A stretch of 7,195 nucleotides of DNA from Microbacteriaceae bacterium UBA6152 (GTDB taxonomy: Bacteria > Actinomycetota > Actinomycetes > Actinomycetales > Microbacteriaceae): positions 12,422 through 19,616 of the forward strand of contig DIUS01000059.1 of NCBI GenBank assembly GCA_002423075.1, given 5' to 3'. The notes beneath the pieces are model-generated. The model was not told the origin of the DNA and searched no databases. It saw nothing but the letters and a program-made list of their open reading frames with translations. This document shows positions 5,184-7,195 of the stretch, in pieces (the first letter of the stretch is position 1; every line of letters begins with the position of its first letter). The translations under genes and the position numbers were made by a program.

Positions 5184-5786
5184 TCAGAGCAGGCGCCGCC
5201 CCATGATGAGCCCCCCGTCATCCTCGACAACGATCGCGCTGAACCCGAGATGCTCGTAGAACGCGATCGCTCGAGTGTTCGTACCCGACACGCCGAGGTG
5301 AACCCCAGCGACAGTGCGTTCGCGCAGCTGGTCGACGAGCCGGTCGATGAGCGCTCGACCGAGCCCGCGACCCTGCACCTGCGGCAGCAGGTTGATGTGC
5401 AGGTGCGCGGGGAAGGCATCGGTGACGGATGCTGACGTCAGGTCGGGCGAGTGCAGCAGCTCGACGAGCTCCTGGTCGCGATCGCGGCGCGGAGTCTGCA
5501 GGGGGTACCGGGCGCGCAGCGGCGGCCACCACATCCGTTCGCACCACTGCTCGAAGGCGACGGTGTCAGTCGTCGCAACGAGATAGCCGGCAGGGACCCC
5601 ATCGTCGTCGATGACAATCGTGCACAGCTCCGGGGCGGCCGTGAGGTGCGGAGAGGCCCAGTGCAGCGCGAGCAACTCGGGTGAGTCGTAGAGACCAGTG
5701 GCGTCAGATCCGTCGTCTCCCGTGAGGGTGCAGATGGCGGTGACGGCGTCGAGATCGGAGAGCGCCGCGGGGCGCAGGTCGGGCAC
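5184..5786 (-). CDS. GNAT family N-acetyltransferase
   Basis: With GTG at 5786 this is a 200-residue soluble acetyltransferase of the Gcn5-related fold. The N-terminus VPDLRPAALSDLDAV is the usual first strand and helix. The acetyl-CoA loop is QGRGLG (138-143), after HLHINLLPQV. The C-terminal hallmark NTRAIAFYEHLGF (170-182) carries the Asn and Tyr typical of the fold. The middle segment (GYLVATTDTVAFEQW, then WWPPLRARYP) resembles bacterial relatives of the C-terminal acetyltransferase-like domain of O-GlcNAcase; this is from memory. The substrate is unknown. The frame stays open upstream across clpP1 on the other strand, but that part has no homology-like content. An ATG at 5843 (219 residues) is the alternative start. 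GTG is preferred because homology starts there and a -10 motif is placed for leaderless transcription. It is divergent from clpP1 and convergent with tig. Confidence 0.9.
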   Translation of the reverse strand: MPDLRPAALSDLDAVTAICTLTGDDGSDATGLYDSPELLALHWASPHLTAAPELCTIVIDDDGVPAGYLVATTDTVAFEQWCERMWWPPLRARYPLQTPRRDRDQELVELLHSPDLTSASVTDAFPAHLHINLLPQVQGRGLGRALIDRLVDQLRERTVAGVHLGVSGTNTRAIAFYEHLGFSAIVVEDDGGLIMGRRLL

Positions 5787-5792
5787 GGTTTC

Positions 5793-5798
5793 AGAGTA
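5793..5798 (-). promoter_or_regulatory. Candidate -10 element for a leaderless acetyltransferase transcript
   Basis: TACTCT on the minus strand (5798-5793) fits TAnnnT and ends six bases before GTG at 5786, so transcription would start at the GTG. No clear -35 hexamer is visible. There is also no Shine-Dalgarno sequence, which agrees with leaderless translation. Confidence 0.3.
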
Positions 5799-5821
5799 GT
5801 GCTGGACATGCAGGCTTGCTC

Positions 5822-5835
5822 TGCCCACGGCGAAC
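5822..5835 (+). promoter_or_regulatory. Candidate ClgR operator upstream of clpP1
   Basis: The site reads TGC-CCACG-GCGAAC on the plus strand, which is GTTCGC-CGTGG-GCA on the minus strand. The ClgR motif described for Streptomyces is GTTCGC-N5-GCG; eight of its nine fixed bases match. The inner bases also agree with the corynebacterial form (CGCYNTNRGCG) except for the last base. Its centre lies about 47 bases before the likely clpP1 transcription start, a position suited to an activator. ClgR is known in Actinobacteria to activate clpP1P2. The clgR gene is not in this window. Confidence 0.55.
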
Positions 5836-5862
5836 ACGGCCATTCGTACGGCGCGGCTTCTG

Positions 5863-5868
5863 TAGATT
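5863..5868 (+). promoter_or_regulatory. Candidate -10 element of the clpP1-clpP2 operon
   Basis: TAGATT fits TAnnnT and lies 30 bases before the clpP1 ATG, predicting a leader of about 24 bases that contains the AGGAG ribosome binding site. The expected -35 positions (about 5838-5845) do not resemble TTGACA. That would suit a promoter needing an activator such as ClgR. Confidence 0.45.
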
Positions 5869-5898
5869 CGAAGCACGCGACGAACAGGAGCACTCCCC

Positions 5899-6489
5899 AT
5901 GGCTGAACCGGTAATGCCGAACAGCGTTTTCGACAAACTTCTGAAAGACCGCATCATCTGGCTCGGCTCGGAGGTGCGCGACGACAACGCGAACGAGATC
6001 GCGGCGAAGCTGCTGCTGCTCGCCGCTGAAGACGCAGAGAAAGACATCTTCCTCTACGTCAACTCGCCCGGCGGCTCGGTCACGGCCGGTTTTGCGATCT
6101 ACGACACGATGCAGTTCGTGCCGAACGACATCGTCACGGTCGGCATCGGCATGGCAGCGTCGATGGGCCAGCTGCTGCTGACCGCCGGCACGAAGGGTAA
6201 GCGGTACATCACGCCCAACGCGCGCGTGCTGATGCACCAGCCGCACGGCGGCTTCGGCGGCACTTCCAGTGACATCCAGACGCAGGCCGCGCTCATCACC
6301 GACATGAAGAACCGCCTCGCCGAGATCACGGCCGAGCAGACGGGCAAGACGGTCGATCAGATTCACGCCGATGGTGACCGCGACCGGTGGTTCACGGCAG
6401 AAGAGGCGCTCGCCTACGGCTTCGTCGACCACATCCGCGCATCCGCCAGCGACGTCGTCGGCGGCGGCGGAACGAACGACAAGAAGTAG
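5899..6489 (+). CDS. clpP1: ATP-dependent Clp protease proteolytic subunit 1
   Basis: This 196-residue serine peptidase (family S14) forms a seven-membered ring. In Actinobacteria it pairs with a ClpP2 ring, and substrates are fed in by ClpX or ClpC. All catalytic residues are present: S88 in GMAASMGQ, H113 in LMHQPHGG, and D162 in DRDRWF. The oxyanion/substrate strand NSPGGS is at 55-60. The N-terminus is short, so only a small propeptide could be removed. ATG at 5899 has AGGAG (5886-5890) eight bases before it; an internal Met at residue 6 is less likely to be the start. clpP2 starts 28 bases after the stop, so the two form an operon, probably controlled through the ClgR-like site upstream. 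The Gly-rich, charged C-terminal tail (GGGGTNDKK) is the least conserved part. Naming it clpP1 rests on gene order and the short N-terminus. Confidence 0.96.
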   Translation: MAEPVMPNSVFDKLLKDRIIWLGSEVRDDNANEIAAKLLLLAAEDAEKDIFLYVNSPGGSVTAGFAIYDTMQFVPNDIVTVGIGMAASMGQLLLTAGTKGKRYITPNARVLMHQPHGGFGGTSSDIQTQAALITDMKNRLAEITAEQTGKTVDQIHADGDRDRWFTAEEALAYGFVDHIRASASDVVGGGGTNDKK

Positions 6490-6517
6490 CGGCGAGAGAG
6501 AACAAAGGACACTACTC

Positions 6518-7180
6518 ATGCAGACCCCCTCCTACGGCGCCGCACTTCCCGGCATGCCTGACAGCCGCTACATCCTGCCGAGCTTCGAAGAGCGCACGGC
6601 CTACGGCTACAAGCGCCAAGACCCCTACGCCAAGCTGTTCGAAGACCGCATCATCTTCCTCGGTGTGCAGGTCGACGATGCCTCGGCCGACGACGTCATG
6701 GCGCAGCTGCTCGTGCTCGAGAGCCAAGACCCCGATCGCGACATCGTCATGTACATCAACAGCCCGGGCGGCTCGTTCACGGCCATGACGGCGATCTACG
6801 ACACGATGCAGTACATCCGCCCGCAGATTCAGACGGTCGTGCTCGGCCAGGCTGCGTCGGCGGCGGCCGTGCTGCTCGCCGCTGGTTCGCCTGGCAAGCG
6901 CCTGGCGTTGCCGAACGCCCGTGTACTGATCCACCAGCCCTCGACTGGCGATGCCGGACGCGGTCAGGCAAGCGACATCGAGATTCAGGCGCGAGAGATC
7001 GCCCGTTTGCGTGAGTGGCTCGAAGTCACGCTCTCGAGGCACTCGAACCGCAGTGTCGAGCAGGTCAACAAAGACATCGACCGCGACAAGATCCTCATCG
7101 CCGATGAGGCCCTCGAGTACGGCCTCATCGACCAGGTGCTCACGAGCCGCAAGACGTTGCCGGCGGCGATCGCTTCCTAG
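6518..7180 (+). CDS. clpP2: ATP-dependent Clp protease proteolytic subunit 2
   Basis: This 220-residue S14 peptidase is the second subunit of the ClpP1P2 protease. The catalytic residues are intact: S114 in GQAASAAA, H139 in LIHQPS, and D190 in DRDKIL. The NSPGGS strand is at 81-86. Compared with ClpP1 it has an N-terminal extension of about 25 residues (through SRYILPSFEERTAYGYKRQD), typical of ClpP2 and probably trimmed as a propeptide, and two extra residues after the active-site His (STGDAGRGQASD). ATG at 6518 has AAAGGA at 6504-6509 with eight bases between. The frame stays open further upstream only as an out-of-frame shadow of clpP1. After the stop at 7178-7180 no start codon is seen before the window ends at 7195; a GGAG overlaps the stop. 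In Actinobacteria clpX often lies downstream, but it cannot be confirmed here. Confidence 0.96.
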   Translation: MQTPSYGAALPGMPDSRYILPSFEERTAYGYKRQDPYAKLFEDRIIFLGVQVDDASADDVMAQLLVLESQDPDRDIVMYINSPGGSFTAMTAIYDTMQYIRPQIQTVVLGQAASAAAVLLAAGSPGKRLALPNARVLIHQPSTGDAGRGQASDIEIQAREIARLREWLEVTLSRHSNRSVEQVNKDIDRDKILIADEALEYGLIDQVLTSRKTLPAAIAS

Positions 7181-7195
7181 GAGACCGCTGAACAA

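Noticed and set aside
4487..5419. Minus-strand open frame of 310 residues
   Set aside because: It runs across the terminator between tig and the acetyltransferase gene and lies antisense to tig, with no domain features.
5787..6047. N-terminal extension of the acetyltransferase to an ATG at 6047
   Set aside because: It would overlap clpP1 by about 150 bases on the other strand, and the extra residues are Ser-rich shadow sequence without family similarity.
6371..6517. Upstream extension of clpP2 into clpP1
   Set aside because: The frame is open but out of phase with clpP1. The Shine-Dalgarno sequence and the normal ClpP2 N-terminus point to ATG at 6518.
5791..7195. Minus-strand open frames opposite clpP1 and clpP2
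   Set aside because: They are antisense to two clearly recognised genes with intact catalytic triads and have shadow composition.
1..7195. CRISPR array, insertion sequence, phage, toxin-antitoxin or defence system
   Set aside because: No regularly spaced repeats, transposase, integrase or defence-type domains are visible. The window is mainly conserved chromosomal genes.

Overview
The window looks like the chromosome of a high-GC actinobacterium, most likely a member of Microbacteriaceae or a close relative. The support is the strong G/C bias at third codon positions, a tRNA-Pro/tig/clpP1/clpP2 gene order typical of Actinobacteria, two consecutive clpP paralogues, and several genes that appear to start without a Shine-Dalgarno sequence. 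No species can be named from sequence reading alone.

Layout. Left edge to 1027 (minus strand): the N-terminal part of a large membrane protein with a zinc ribbon, cut by the window edge. It is divergent from 1145-1666 (plus), a small ECF-like sigma-70 family factor. Seven bases after the sigma gene comes 1674-3173 (plus), a single-pass membrane protein with a large outside part and a Pro/Glu-rich linker; by position it is a candidate partner or anti-sigma factor. A strong hairpin at 3194-3230 closes this unit. From 3174 to 3772 there is no protein gene. That stretch holds the terminator, an interspersed inverted-repeat element (3277-3377), a second hairpin (3389-3415), tRNA-Gly(TCC) on the minus strand and tRNA-Pro(TGG) on the plus strand.

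Right half. tig (trigger factor, TTG start at 3773) follows tRNA-Pro by 34 bases and is probably on the same transcript. It converges with a minus-strand GNAT acetyltransferase (5184-5786), and a symmetric hairpin at 5133-5168 lies between them. The acetyltransferase is divergent from clpP1 (5899-6489), which is followed by clpP2 (6518-7180). The 112 bases between the acetyltransferase and clpP1 contain a good match to the ClgR operator described in Streptomyces and Corynebacterium. clpX is the expected next gene but is not in the window.

How the genes work together. tig and clpP1P2 form a protein-quality block: trigger factor receives chains at the ribosome exit, and ClpP1P2 degrades substrates delivered by a Clp ATPase. 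The sigma/membrane-protein pair looks like an envelope signalling unit of unknown stimulus. This is mainly a conserved chromosomal region. The least explained items are the sigma partner protein and the interspersed inverted-repeat element.
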